This document shows, in pieces, positions 51,298-63,193 of a DNA stretch of 64,000 bases. Made by a program: the position numbers and the translations under genes. How positions within the stretch are numbered: the stretch's first letter is position 1; each line of letters opens with the position of its first letter. This DNA comes from Luzula sylvatica (taxonomy: Eukaryota > Streptophyta > Magnoliopsida > Poales > Juncaceae): positions 4,194,655 through 4,258,654 of the forward strand of contig OX326961.1 of assembly GCA_946800325.1 (NCBI GenBank), given 5' to 3'. The notes beneath the pieces are model-generated. The model had not been told where the DNA came from. It made no database searches and was given only the letters and a program-made list of their open reading frames with translations.

Positions 51298-51977
51298 ACT
51301 AACTTACAAAATAACTAACTAACTAACTAAATGACTAACTAGTCAACGAACTAACTAACTACTGGCTAACTAACTAACTAACTAACTAAATAACTAACTA
51401 GTTAACTAACTAACAAACAACTGGCTAACTAACTAACTAACTAACTAACTAAATAACTAACTCAAGTAACAAATTGATTAACTTACTAACCAACCTAACT
51501 AGCCGCTTTCCTACATATCCACTAACTAACGAACATACTAACTAACTAACTAACTATATTACAAACTAAGTAACTAACTATCTTCCTACATACCTATTAA
51601 CTAACTCACAAACTAACTAATTACCTTCTTGCATACCCACCAACTAACTAGCGAACTAAATAAATTACTAGCTAACTACTCGCTAACTAACTAACTAACT
51701 AAATAACTAACTAGTTACCTAACTAACTAACAAACTAACCAACTACTTGATAACAAACAAACAAACTAACTAACTGACTAACTAACTAACTAACTGACTT
51801 CTAGCTAACAGAAAAAAAAACTTACTAACTAACTAACTAACTAACTAACTTCTAGCTAACAGAAAAATAACTAACTAACTAACTAACTAACTAACTAGCT
51901 TACTTATTAACTAACTAACTAACTACTACATAACTGACTAACTAACTAGCTAACTAACTACCTTCCTACATACCTAT

Positions 51978-52013
<36 letters not shown>

Positions 52014-52490
52014 AAACTAACTATTAGCTAGCTAACTAACTAACTAACTAATCAACTAACTAACTAACTAACTAACTACTAGCTAACTAACTAACCAACT
52101 GACTAAATAACGAACTAATTAACTAACTATCTTCATACATACCTATAAACTAACTAAATAGCTAACTACCTAACTATCTAATTAACTAACTACCTTCCTA
52201 CAAACTCACTAACTGACTAACTAACTTACTAACTAACTAATTACCTAGTATCTAACCAACTAACTAATTAACTGACTAACTAGCTAACTAATTGTCTTCC
52301 TACATACCACCTATTAACTAGTATCTATCTAACTAACTAACTAACTTATTGTCTTCCTATATATCTATTAACTAACTAACTTACTAATTGACTAACTAAC
52401 CGACTAACTAACAACCATCCTACATACCGACTAGCTAACTAATAACTCACTAACTAATTAACTAACTCTCAAACTAACTAACTACCTAAC
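51298..52490 (+). repeat. CTAA satellite, unit 2 equivalent of 27.9-29.0 kb
   Basis: Same motif order as 27,905-28,988, plus an extra stretch near 51,890-52,010 (CTTACTTATTAAC, CTACTACATAACTG) that unit 1 lacks but the third copy (62,150-62,250) keeps. Confidence 0.87.
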
Positions 52491-52682
52491 TAGTTAATTA
52501 GTTAGTTAGTGAGTTAGTGAGTTAGTTAGTCGCTAATATGTATGTAAGAACATAGTTAGTTAGTTAGTTAGATAGTTAGTTAATTAATTAGATAGTTAAT
52601 AAGTGAGTTAGTTATCTAGTATTTAGTTAATTAGTTAGTTAGTTAATCAGTTAGTTATTTATTTAGTTAGTTAGTTAGCTAG

Positions 52683-52720
<38 letters not shown>

Positions 52721-52965
52721 ATAGGTATGTAGAAAGATAGTTCGTTAGTTAATTAGTTAAGTAATTAGTTAGTTATTTAGTTAGTTATCTAGTAGTTAGT
52801 TAGTTAGTTAGTTAGTTGGTTGGTTAGTTAGTCAGTTCGTTAGTTAGTTAGTCAGTAAATATGGATGTAAGAAGGTAGTTAGTTAGTTAGTTAGTTAGTT
52901 AGATAGTTAGTAAATTAGTTAGTCAATTAGTTAGTTAGCTAGTAGTTAGTTAGTTAGTTTATTAA
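52491..52965 (-). repeat. Short TTAG-oriented block (second type), unit 2
   Basis: Matches 28,989-29,475 and 62,741-63,193. The entry junction differs slightly, with two extra GTGAGTTA units. Confidence 0.85.
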
Positions 52966-53147
52966 CCAACTAACTAACTAATTAACAAACTAATTAACTA
53001 ACAAACTAACTTACTAACTAACTAACTAACTAACTACCTACTAGCTAACCGAATAACTAACAAACTAACTAACTAAGTGACTACTAGTTAACAAACTAAA
53101 TAACTAACTAATTAACTAACCAATTTTCTTCCTACATACATATTAAA

Positions 53148-53189
<42 letters not shown>

Positions 53190-55810
53190 CCTTCCTACAT
53201 ACCCACTAACTAAGTAACTAACTAAATAAATAAATAACTAACAAACTACATAACTACTAACTAATTAACTAACTAACTTACTAACTAAATAAGTAACTAA
53301 TTAACTAACTGACTAACTAATTAACTATCTAGCTACCTTCGTACATACCCACTAACTAACTAACTTACTAACTAACTAATTAACTAACTAATTAATTAAC
53401 TAATTATGTAAATAACTACTAGTTAAATAACTAACTAACTAACTAACTAACTAAATAACTAACTAACTAATTAACTAACTAACTTACAAACTACTAGCTA
53501 AGTAACTAGCTAGTTAACTACCTACCTTACTAACTAACTACCTTCATACATACCTATTACCTAACGAATTAACTAACTATCAAATTAACAAATTAACAAA
53601 ATAACTAAATAATTATCTTCCTACATACCTATTAACTAACTAACTAACTAACTAAATAACTAACTAACTAACTACGTTCCTACATACCCTCTAACTAACT
53701 AACTAACTACCTTACCGCAAACTAACTAACTAACTATCTATCAAACTAAATAACTAACTAGCTAACTAACTAACTACTAGATAACTAATAAACTATCTTA
53801 CTAAATGACTAACTAGTTAACTAACTAAATAACTAACTAACTAACTACTAGATAACTAACTAACTAACTAAATAACTAACTAACTAACTACTAGCTAGCA
53901 GACAAAATAACTAACTAACTAATTAATAGATAACTAACATAATAACTAACTAATTTACTAACTAACTATCTTCTTAAATACCTATTAACTAACTAACTAA
54001 CTTACTAACTACATTCCCACATACCCACCAACTAACTAACTGCTAGCTAACTGACTAAGTGACTAACTAAATAACTAATTGATTAACTAACTAACTAACT
54101 AATTAACTACCTTTCTAACGAACTAACTAACTAACAACCTTCTTACATACTAACTAACTAACTAACTAACTAACTAGCTACTAGCTAATTAACTAACTAA
54201 CTAACTAACTACCTTCTTACATACATATTGACTAACTAACTAACTAACTACCTTCTTACATACATATTGACTAACTAACAAACTAACTAACTAATTAACT
54301 AACTAACTAACTAACAAACTAACTAACTTACTAATTAACAAACTAACTAACTAACTAACTAACTAACTTACTAACTAACTAACTAACTAACTTACTAATT
54401 AACTAACTAACTAACTAACTAACTTACAAACTACCTTCCTACATACCCACTAACAAAGTCACTTAATAATTAAATTAATAACTAACTAAATAACTACTAG
54501 CTATTTAACTAACGAACTAACTAACTAAATAACTAACCAATTAACTAACTAAGTAACTAATTAATTAACTACCTAGCTACCTTCGTACATACCCACCAAC
54601 TAACTAACTTACTAACTAACTAATTAACTAACTAATTAATTAACTAATTAACTAACTAACTATTAGTTAACTAACTAATTAACTAACTAACTAAATAACT
54701 AACTAATTAACTAATTAACAAACTAACTAACTGACTAAATAACTATCTTCCTACATGCCTATTAATTATCTAATTAACTAACAAACTAACTAACAAACTA
54801 ACTAACTACCTTCGCACACACCCACTAACTAACTAACTAACTACCCTCCCACTAACTAACTAACTAACTATCTAACTAACTAAATAACTAACTAGCTAAC
54901 TAACTAACTACTAGATAACTAACAAACTAACTAACTAAATAACTAATTAGTTAACTAATTAAATAACGAACTAACTAACTACTAGATAACTAACTAACTA
55001 ATTAACTAATTAACAAACTAACTAGCTAAATAACTATCTTGCTACATGCTTATTAACTATCTAATTGACTAACAAACTAACTAACTAACAAAATAACTAC
55101 CTTCCTACATACCCACTAACTAACTAACTAACTACCTTCCCACTAACTGACTAACTAACTATCTAACTCACTAAATAACTAACTAGCTAACTAACTAACT
55201 ACTAGATAAGTAACAAACTAACTAACTAAATAAGTAATTAGTTAACTAACTAAATAACTAACTAACTAACTACTAGATAACTAACTAACTAATTAACTAA
55301 TTAACAAACTAACTAGCTAAATAACAATCTTGCTACATGCCTATTAACTAACTAATTTACTACCAAACTATCTTTTTAAATACCTATTAACTAACTAACT
55401 AACTTACAAACTAACTACCTTCATACATACCCGCCAACTAACAAACTAACTAAATAAATAAATAACTAACCTGCTAACTACTAGCTAACCAACTAACTAA
55501 CTAACAAAATAAATATCTAACTGATGACCTAACTAACTAACTAACTAACTACTAGATAGCTAACTAACTAACTAACCGACTAACTAACTAACTAATTAAC
55601 TAACTACTAACTAACTAATTAACTAACTATCTAACTAATTAACTAACTACCTTGATACATATGTATTGATTAACTAACTAACCCACTAACTAACTAACTA
55701 CTAGCTAACTAACTAAGTAACTAACTAAATAACTAACTGATTAACTAACTAACTAACTAATTAACTAACTATCTAACTAACTAACTAACTAACTAACGAC
55801 CTTCTTGCAT

Positions 55811-55842
<32 letters not shown>

Positions 55843-56820
55843 CTAGCTAATTAACTAACTAACAAAGTAACTACCTTCTTACAGACATATTGACTAACTA
55901 ACTAACTAACTAATTAACTAACTAACTAACTTACTAAATAACTAACTAACTAACTAACTATTTGCTAACTGAATAAATAACTAACTAACTAACTAACTAA
56001 CTACTAGATAACTAACTAAATAACTAACTAATTAACTAAATAACTATCTTCCTACATACATATTAACTAATTAACTAACTAACTTACTAACTGCCTTCCT
56101 ACATACCCACTAACTTAATAACTAACTAAATAACTACTAGCAATTTGACTAACTAACTAACTAAATCAATAACTAACTAATTAACTAACTAACTATCTAA
56201 CTAATTAACTACTAACTTACTAACTAACTACCTTCATACATACCTATTAACTAACTAACTAACTAACTACCTTTCTAACTAACTAACTAAAAAACTAACT
56301 AACTAACTAAATAACTAAATAACTAACTAACAAACTAATTAACTAATTATCAAACTAACTAAGTAACCAAATAACTATCTTCCTACATGTCTATAAATTA
56401 TCTAATTAACTAACAAACTAACAAACTAACTAACTGACAAACAAACTAACTACCTTCCCACATACCCACTAAATAACTAACTAATTACCCTCCCACTAAC
56501 TAACTAACTAACTATCTAACTAACTAAATAACTAACTACTAGATAACTAATAAACAAACTAACTAAATAACTAATTAGTTAACTAACTAAATAACTAACT
56601 AACTAACTACTAGATAACTAACTACTAACTAATTAACTAACTATCTAACTTACTAACTACCTACCTTGATACATATATATTGATTAACTAACTAACCCAC
56701 TAACTAACTAAGTACTAGCTAACTATCTAAGTAACTAACTAAATAACTAACTGATTAACTAACTAACTAACTAATTAACTAACTATCTAACTAACCAACT
56801 AACTAACAACCTTCCTGCAT

Positions 56821-56860
<40 letters not shown>

Positions 56861-58073
56861 CTAGCTAATTAACTAACTAACTAAGTAACTACGTTCTTAC
56901 ATACATATTGACTAAGTAACTAACTAACTAATTAACCAACTAACTAACTAACTAACTAACTTACTAACTAACTAACTAACTATTAGCTAACTCGATAAAT
57001 AACTCACAAACTAACTAACTAACTACTAGATAAATAACTAAATAACTAACTAATTAACTAAATAACTATCTTCCTACATACATATTAACTAAATAACTAA
57101 CTAACTTACTAACTGCCTTCCTACATACCCACTAACTTAATAACTAACTAAATAACTACTAGATATTTAACTAACTAACTAACTAAATAAATAACTAACT
57201 AATTAACTAACTAACTAACTAATTAACTAACTAACTAGCTACCTTCGTACATACCCAATAACTAACTAACTTACTAACTAGCTAATTAACTAACTAATTA
57301 ATTAACTAATTAACTAACTAACTACTAGTTAACTAATTAACTAAATAACTAAATAACTAACTCACTAACTAACTAACTACTAACTAACTACTAACTAACT
57401 AAATAACTAACTAACTGACAAATTAACTAATAAACAAACTAACTAAATAACCGAATAACTATCTTCCTAGATACCTTTTAACTAACTAACTAACTAACTA
57501 ACTAACTACTTTCCTACATACCCACTAACTTACTAACTAACTACCTTCCCACTAACTAGTTAACTAACTATCTAACTAACTAAATGACTGACTAGCTAAC
57601 TAACTAACTACTAGTAACTAAATAACTAACTAGTTAACTAACTAAATAACTAACTAACTAACTACTAGACAACTAACTAACTAACAAATAGACAACTAAC
57701 TAACTAAATAACTAACTAACTAACTACTAGACAACTAACTAACTAACTACTAGACAACTAACTAACTAAATAACAAAATAACTAACTAACAAATTACTAG
57801 ATAATTAACATAATAACTAATTAATTTACTAACTCAATATCTTCTTAAATACCTATTAACTAACTAACTAACTAACTACCTTCCTACATACCCGCCAACT
57901 AACTAACTAACTAAATAAATAACTATCCTGCTGACTACAAGCTAACTAACTAACTAACTAACTAACTAAATAACTAACTGATGACGTAACTAACTAACTA
58001 ACTAACTCACTGACGAACTAACTAACTAACTAATTCACTAACAAACCAATTAATTAACTAACTATCTAGATAG
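52966..58073 (+). repeat. CTAA satellite up to the solo LTR
   Basis: Follows 29,476-34,093 module by module. A CTACTAGACAACTAAC motif is locally multiplied near 57,660-57,750. It ends at TATCTA followed by GATAG and the LTR. No genes. Confidence 0.88.
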
Positions 58074-58827
58074 TGCGTTTTGGTTCTTCATACTTGAGTG
58101 GTCTCATGGATACCTAGTATGTGAAAAGGCAATGCTTTGATATAATTAACCCTACACGTAACTGTGTAGCAGTGATTACTATTGGGTATTGTTTTTAGCA
58201 TAGGCAAAGGATGTGAGATTGCAAGATATGAATTGTTCCTTTCTAACCTTGAAAAAGGATAGAGGGAGATATCTCTCGGGCCCCTCGATTGAATTGAGAT
58301 TGATGAAATGCTTGGCCAAGCTCGATGGAACTCAGTAGAGTTCGCATTGTTATTATCAATCTAATTCTTATCGAGAAAGAGTGTATCTGATCAAAAAGAA
58401 AAGGGGATGACTTGAAGTCTTACGCTTCACCGTGACCCTTTTGATCGGAAGATATCGCGAACAAGAGGACTAGTAACACTTATCTGAGCTAGGTATGAAG
58501 ATGTACTGCATCTTCATAAAGGTGTTCTCCACCTTTTTCGTGCTAATTCTGGGTAGGTATTAACGGCAGTCTAGTGCTCGCAATACGTTGTGGATTGCTG
58601 CCATATCCACTGCCAGTCTTAGACGAACCTACAAGGTCACACCAAGATTTCGTAATATATCGGATTCTCAAGATATTGCTCACCAATACGTTTGTTGGAC
58701 AAACAAAATGGAATCACGTAAGATTAGATCTCACGACATATGTTGGACATATGGCCAAGTTGATTAAGTCTTAATCCAAAAGGGAGTTCGAAAGAAAATA
58801 TGGCTTAAGAATTAACTTGGAATAATT

Positions 58828-58839
58828 TATATAAATAGG
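58828..58839 (+). promoter_or_regulatory. TATA-box candidate in the LTR
   Basis: TATATAAATAGG, close to the plant TATA consensus, in the middle of the LTR and just upstream of the TTCGAA cluster. If used, the palindromes would lie in the transcribed part. Confidence 0.5.
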
Positions 58840-58860
58840 CAATTCTGCAGTCAGAATAAG

Positions 58861-59000
58861 GTTCGTTCGAACTAACTATATCAGTGCGTTCGAACGGACT
58901 TATTCGTGATAAACATAAGTGGGTTCGTTCGAACGAACATTTAGGTGCGTTCGAACGAACTGGGTTCGTTCGAATGAACCATGTTAAGTTCGTTCGAACT
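58861..59000. repeat. Six copies of a GTTCGTTCGAACGAAC palindrome
   Basis: Copies start at about 58861, 58884, 58923, 58945, 58963 and 58988. All share GTTCGAA or CGTTCGAA, and two kinds alternate (GTTCGTTCGAAC and GTGCGTTCGAAC). The most complete, at 58923-58938, is a perfect 16-nt palindrome. Spacing is irregular (18-39 nt). They may be protein-binding sites or RNA hairpins. Confidence 0.85.
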
Positions 59001-59011
59001 GACCTGTTTCC

Positions 59012-59024
59012 TATATATATAAAA
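59012..59024 (+). promoter_or_regulatory. Second TATA-box candidate in the LTR
   Basis: TATATATATAAAA directly downstream of the palindrome cluster. If this is the real TATA box, the palindromes are in an upstream activating position. Confidence 0.45.
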
Positions 59025-59418
59025 TTCTGATTCCAGAATTTGACCTAAGTTTTCTAGGGTTTTGAGCCGTCGTTTCTCTTCTTCTTCTTCCACAGAATTC
59101 AGATTAGATCTGAGAGATTGAGAGGGACAATTGAGAAAAGGATTTGAGAGATTCAATCGTGACGTCGACTAGAACGACGTTGGTGATTTCCGATCGGACG
59201 AAATCGAGGTGGACACGAGTAGAGGGATTGCACGAGCTATTCTTGGAGAAGGTTCACGGATTTGGAGAAGTAATCGACACGTACTAACTTGTACGAGGTA
59301 ATTATCTCCACAACTCTTCCTTTTTCGTTGGTTTTAGGGCGTGATCCCGGTAGAATTAGGTTACGCACGTGAACTAATTTCCGCTGCACACTATGATAAT
59401 CGTGTGCGTAACCCTACA

Positions 59419-59876
59419 CTAACTAACTAACTACCTAACTACCTTCTCACATACATATTGACTAACTAACTAATTAACTAACAAACTAACTTACTAACTT
59501 ACTAACTAACTACTAGATAACTAACTAAATAACTAACTAATTAACAAACTACCTATCTTCCTACATACATATTAACTAACTAACTAACTTACCAACAACC
59601 TTCCTACATACCCACTAACTAAGTTACAAACTAAATAAATAAATAACTATCTCAATAACTACTAGCTATTTAACCATGTAACTAAATAAATAAATAACTA
59701 ACTAATTAACTAACTAACTAACTGATTAACTAAGTAGCTAACAAATTAACTAACTAACTAGCTACCTTCGTACATACCCACTAACTAACTAACTTACTAA
59801 CTAACTAATTAACTAACTAATTAGTTAACTAATTAACTAACTAATTAATTAACTAATTAACTAACTAACTACTAGT

Positions 59877-59915
<39 letters not shown>

Positions 59916-60299
59916 ATAAATAACTAGGTAACTAACTAACTAACAAACCACAAGCTAACTAACTAACTAGTTAACTATCTAACTTACTAACTAACTACCT
60001 TCATACATACCTATTAACTAACTAACTAACTAACTACCTTTCTAACTAACTAACTAACTAACAAACTAACTAACTAAATAACTAAATAACTAACGAACTA
60101 ACTAACTAACTAACTAATTAACAAACCAACTAACTAACTAAATAACCATCTTCCTACATACAAATTAACTATATAATTAACTAACTACCTTCCCACTAAC
60201 TAACTAACTAACTTACTAACTAACTAAATAACTAACTAACTAGCCAACTAACTAACTACAATAGAACTAACAAACGGACTAATTAAATAACTAACTAGT

Positions 60300-60341
<42 letters not shown>

Positions 60342-60955
60342 CTAGATAACTAACTAACTAACTTACTTACTAACTAACTAACTAACTACTAGATAACTGA
60401 CTAACTAACTAGCTAACTAACTACCTTCCTACATACCTTTTAACTAACTAACTAACTAACTAACTTACAAACTAACTATTAGATAGCTAACTAACTAACT
60501 AACTAGTCAACTAAGTAACTAACTAACTAACTACTAGCTAACTAACTGACCAACTGACTAAATAATGAACTAATTAACTAACTAACTAACTATCTTCATA
60601 CATACCTATAAACTTACTAAATAGCTAACTACCTAATTAACTAATTAACTAAGTACCTTCCTACAAACTCACTAACTGACTAACTAACTTACTAACTAAC
60701 TATTTAACTAGTATCTAACTAACTAACTAATTAACTAACTAACTAGCTAACTAATTGTCTTCCTACATACCTATTAACTAGTATCTATCTAACTAACTAA
60801 CTAACTTACTGTCTTCTTAAATACCTATTAACTAACTAACTAACTAATTGACTAACTAACCGACTAACTAACTACCATCCTACATACCGACTAACTAACT
60901 AATAACTAACTAACTAATTAACTAACTCTCAAACTAACTAACTACCTAACTAGTT
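59419..60955 (+). repeat. CTAA satellite after the solo LTR
   Basis: Begins CTAACTAACTAACTACC, one tetramer shorter than the unit 1 site at 34,09x, but then follows a different module (CCTTCTCACATACATATTG). It continues with motifs that match 28.5-29.0 kb and 52.1-52.5 kb. No genes. Confidence 0.85.
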
Positions 60956-61530
60956 AATTAGTTACTTAGTCAGTTAGTGAGTTAGTAAGTTAGTTAGTAG
61001 CTAATATGTATGTTAAAACGTAGTTAGTTAGTTAGTTAGATAGTTAGTTAATTAATTAGTTAGTTAATAAGTGAGTTAGTTATCTAGTAGTTAGTTAGTT
61101 AGTTAGTTAGTTAGTTAATCAGTTAGTTATTAATTTAGTTAGTTAGTTTGCTAGTAGTTAGTTAGTTAGTTAGTTAGTTAGTTGGTTATTTAGTTAGTTA
61201 GCGGTTATGTAAGAAGGTATGTAGTTAGTTAGTCAGTTAGTTAGTTAATTAGTTAGTTAGTTAGTTAATAGGTATGTAGAAAGATAGTTAGTTAGTTAAT
61301 TAGTTAATTAATTAGTTAGTTATTTAGTTAGTTGTCTAGTAGTTAGTTAGTTAGTTAGTTAGTTCGTTAGTTAGTTAGTTAGTAAATATGTATGTAAGAA
61401 GGTAGTTAGTTCGTTAGTTACTTAGTTAGATAGTTAGTAAATTAGTTAGTCAATTAGTTAGTTAGCTAGTAGTTAGTTAGTTAGTTTAGATAGTTAGTTA
61501 GTTAGTTAGTTAGTCATGTAGTTAGTTAGT
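60956..61530 (-). repeat. TTAG-oriented block, hybrid of the two short types
   Basis: The first part (GCTAATATGTATGTTAAAACG) resembles 28,989-29,200. After GCGGTTATGTAAGAAGG it resembles 3,205-3,260, and then 27,640-27,904. It therefore looks like a junction of two inverted blocks with the CTAA sequence between them missing. Confidence 0.7.
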
Positions 61531-62062
61531 TAACTAACTTACAAAATAACTAACTAACTAACTAAATGACTAACTAGTCAACGAACTAACTAACTACTGG
61601 CTAACTAACTAACTAACTAACTAAATAACTAACTAGTTAACTAACTAACAAACAACTGGCTAACTAACTAACTAACTAACTAACTAAATAAATAACTAAC
61701 TCAAGTAACAAATTGATTAACTTACTAACCAACTTAACTAGCCGCCTTCCTACATATCCACTAACTAACGAACATACTAACTAACTAACTAACTATATTA
61801 CAAACTAAGTAACTAACTATCTTCCTACATACCTATTAACTAACTCACAACCTAACTAATTACCTTCTTGCATACCCACCAACTAACTAGCTAACTAAAT
61901 AAATTACTAGCTAACTACTGGCTAACTAACTAACTAACTAAATAACTAACTAGTTACCTAACTAACTAACAAACTAACCAACTACTTGGTAACAAACAAA
62001 CTAACAAACTAACTGACTAACTAACTAACTAACTGACTTCTAGCTAACAGAAAAAAAAACTT

Positions 62063-62093
<31 letters not shown>

Positions 62094-62111
62094 TCTAGCT
62101 AACAGAAAAAA

Positions 62112-62145
<34 letters not shown>

Positions 62146-62740
62146 GCTTACTTATTAACTAACTAACTAACTACTACATAACTGACTAACTAACTAGCTA
62201 ACTAACTACCTTCCTACATACCTATTAACTAACTAACTAACTAACTAACTAACAAACTAACTATTAGCTAGCTAACTAACTAACTAACTAATCAACTAAC
62301 TAACTAACTAACTAACTACTAGCTAACTAACTAACCAACTAACTAAATAACGAACTAATTAACTAACTAACTATCTTCATACATACCTATAAACTAACTA
62401 AATAGCTAACTACCTAACTATCTAATTAACTAACTACCTTCCTACAAACTCACTATCTGACTAACTAACTTACTAACTAACTAATTAACTAGTATCTAAC
62501 TAACTAACTAATTAACTAACTAACTAGCAAACTAATTGTCTTCCTACATACCACCTATTAACTAGTATCTATCTAACTAACTAACTAACTTATTGTCTTC
62601 CTATATATCTATTAACTAACTAACTAACTAATTGACTAACTAACCGACTAACTAACAACCATCCTACATACCGACTAGCTAACAAATAACTCACTAACTA
62701 ATTAACTAACTCTCAAACTAACTAACTACCTAACTAGTTA
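61531..62740 (+). repeat. CTAA satellite, third copy of the 27.9-29.0 kb segment
   Basis: AACTTACAAAATAAC at 61,536 matches 51,301 and 27,908, and the motif order then follows the 51.3-52.5 kb copy. No genes. Confidence 0.87.
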
Positions 62741-62926
62741 ATTAGTTAGTTAGTGAGTTAGTGAGTTAGTTAGTCGCTAATATGTATGTAAGAACATAGT
62801 TAGTTAGTTAGTTAGATAGTTAGTTAATTAATTAGATAGTTAATAAGTGAGTTAGTTATCAAGTAGTTAGTTAATTAGTTAGTTAGTTAATCAGTTAGTT
62901 ATTTATTTAGTTAGTTAGTTAGCTAG

Positions 62927-62964
<38 letters not shown>

Positions 62965-63193
62965 ATAGGTATGTAGAAAGATAGTTCATTAGTTAATTAG
63001 TTAAGTAATTAGTTAGTTATTTAGTTAGTTATCTAGTAGGTAGTTAGTTAGTTAGTTAGTTGGTTGGTTAGTCAGTTCGTTAGTTAGTTAGTCAGTAAAT
63101 ATGGATGTAAGAAGGTAGTTAGTTAGTTAGTTAGTTAGATAGTTAGTAAATTAGTTAGTCAATTAGTTAGTTAGCTAATAGTTAGTTAGTTAG
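62741..63193 (-). repeat. Short TTAG-oriented block (second type), third copy
   Basis: Matches 52,491-52,965 closely, with scattered substitutions. Confidence 0.85.

Larger units (their letters stand above)
58074..59418 (+). mobile_element. Probable solo LTR (1.35 kb), no target duplication found
   Basis: Non-satellite sequence that starts TGCGTTTTGG and ends AACCCTACA, the TG...CA form of an LTR. It ends with TCCGCTGC 39 nt before its terminus, as does the LTR end at 1-156. It has TATA-like motifs and a CT-rich transcribed leader-like part (CTCTTCTTCTTCTTCCACAG). No primer-binding site, polypurine tract or retroviral-type protein follows, so only the LTR is present. The five bases on each side (GATAG and CTAAC) do not match, and the flanking modules do not correspond to one site in unit 1. 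Short open frames inside are not considered genes. Confidence 0.65.

Noticed and set aside
58574..59156. Frames of 66 and 71 residues in the solo LTR
   Set aside because: They lie in LTR regulatory/leader sequence and show no Gag, protease or other domain.
58069..59423. GATAG/CTAAC as target duplication of the LTR
   Set aside because: The five bases differ at most positions and no shifted boundary gives a match.
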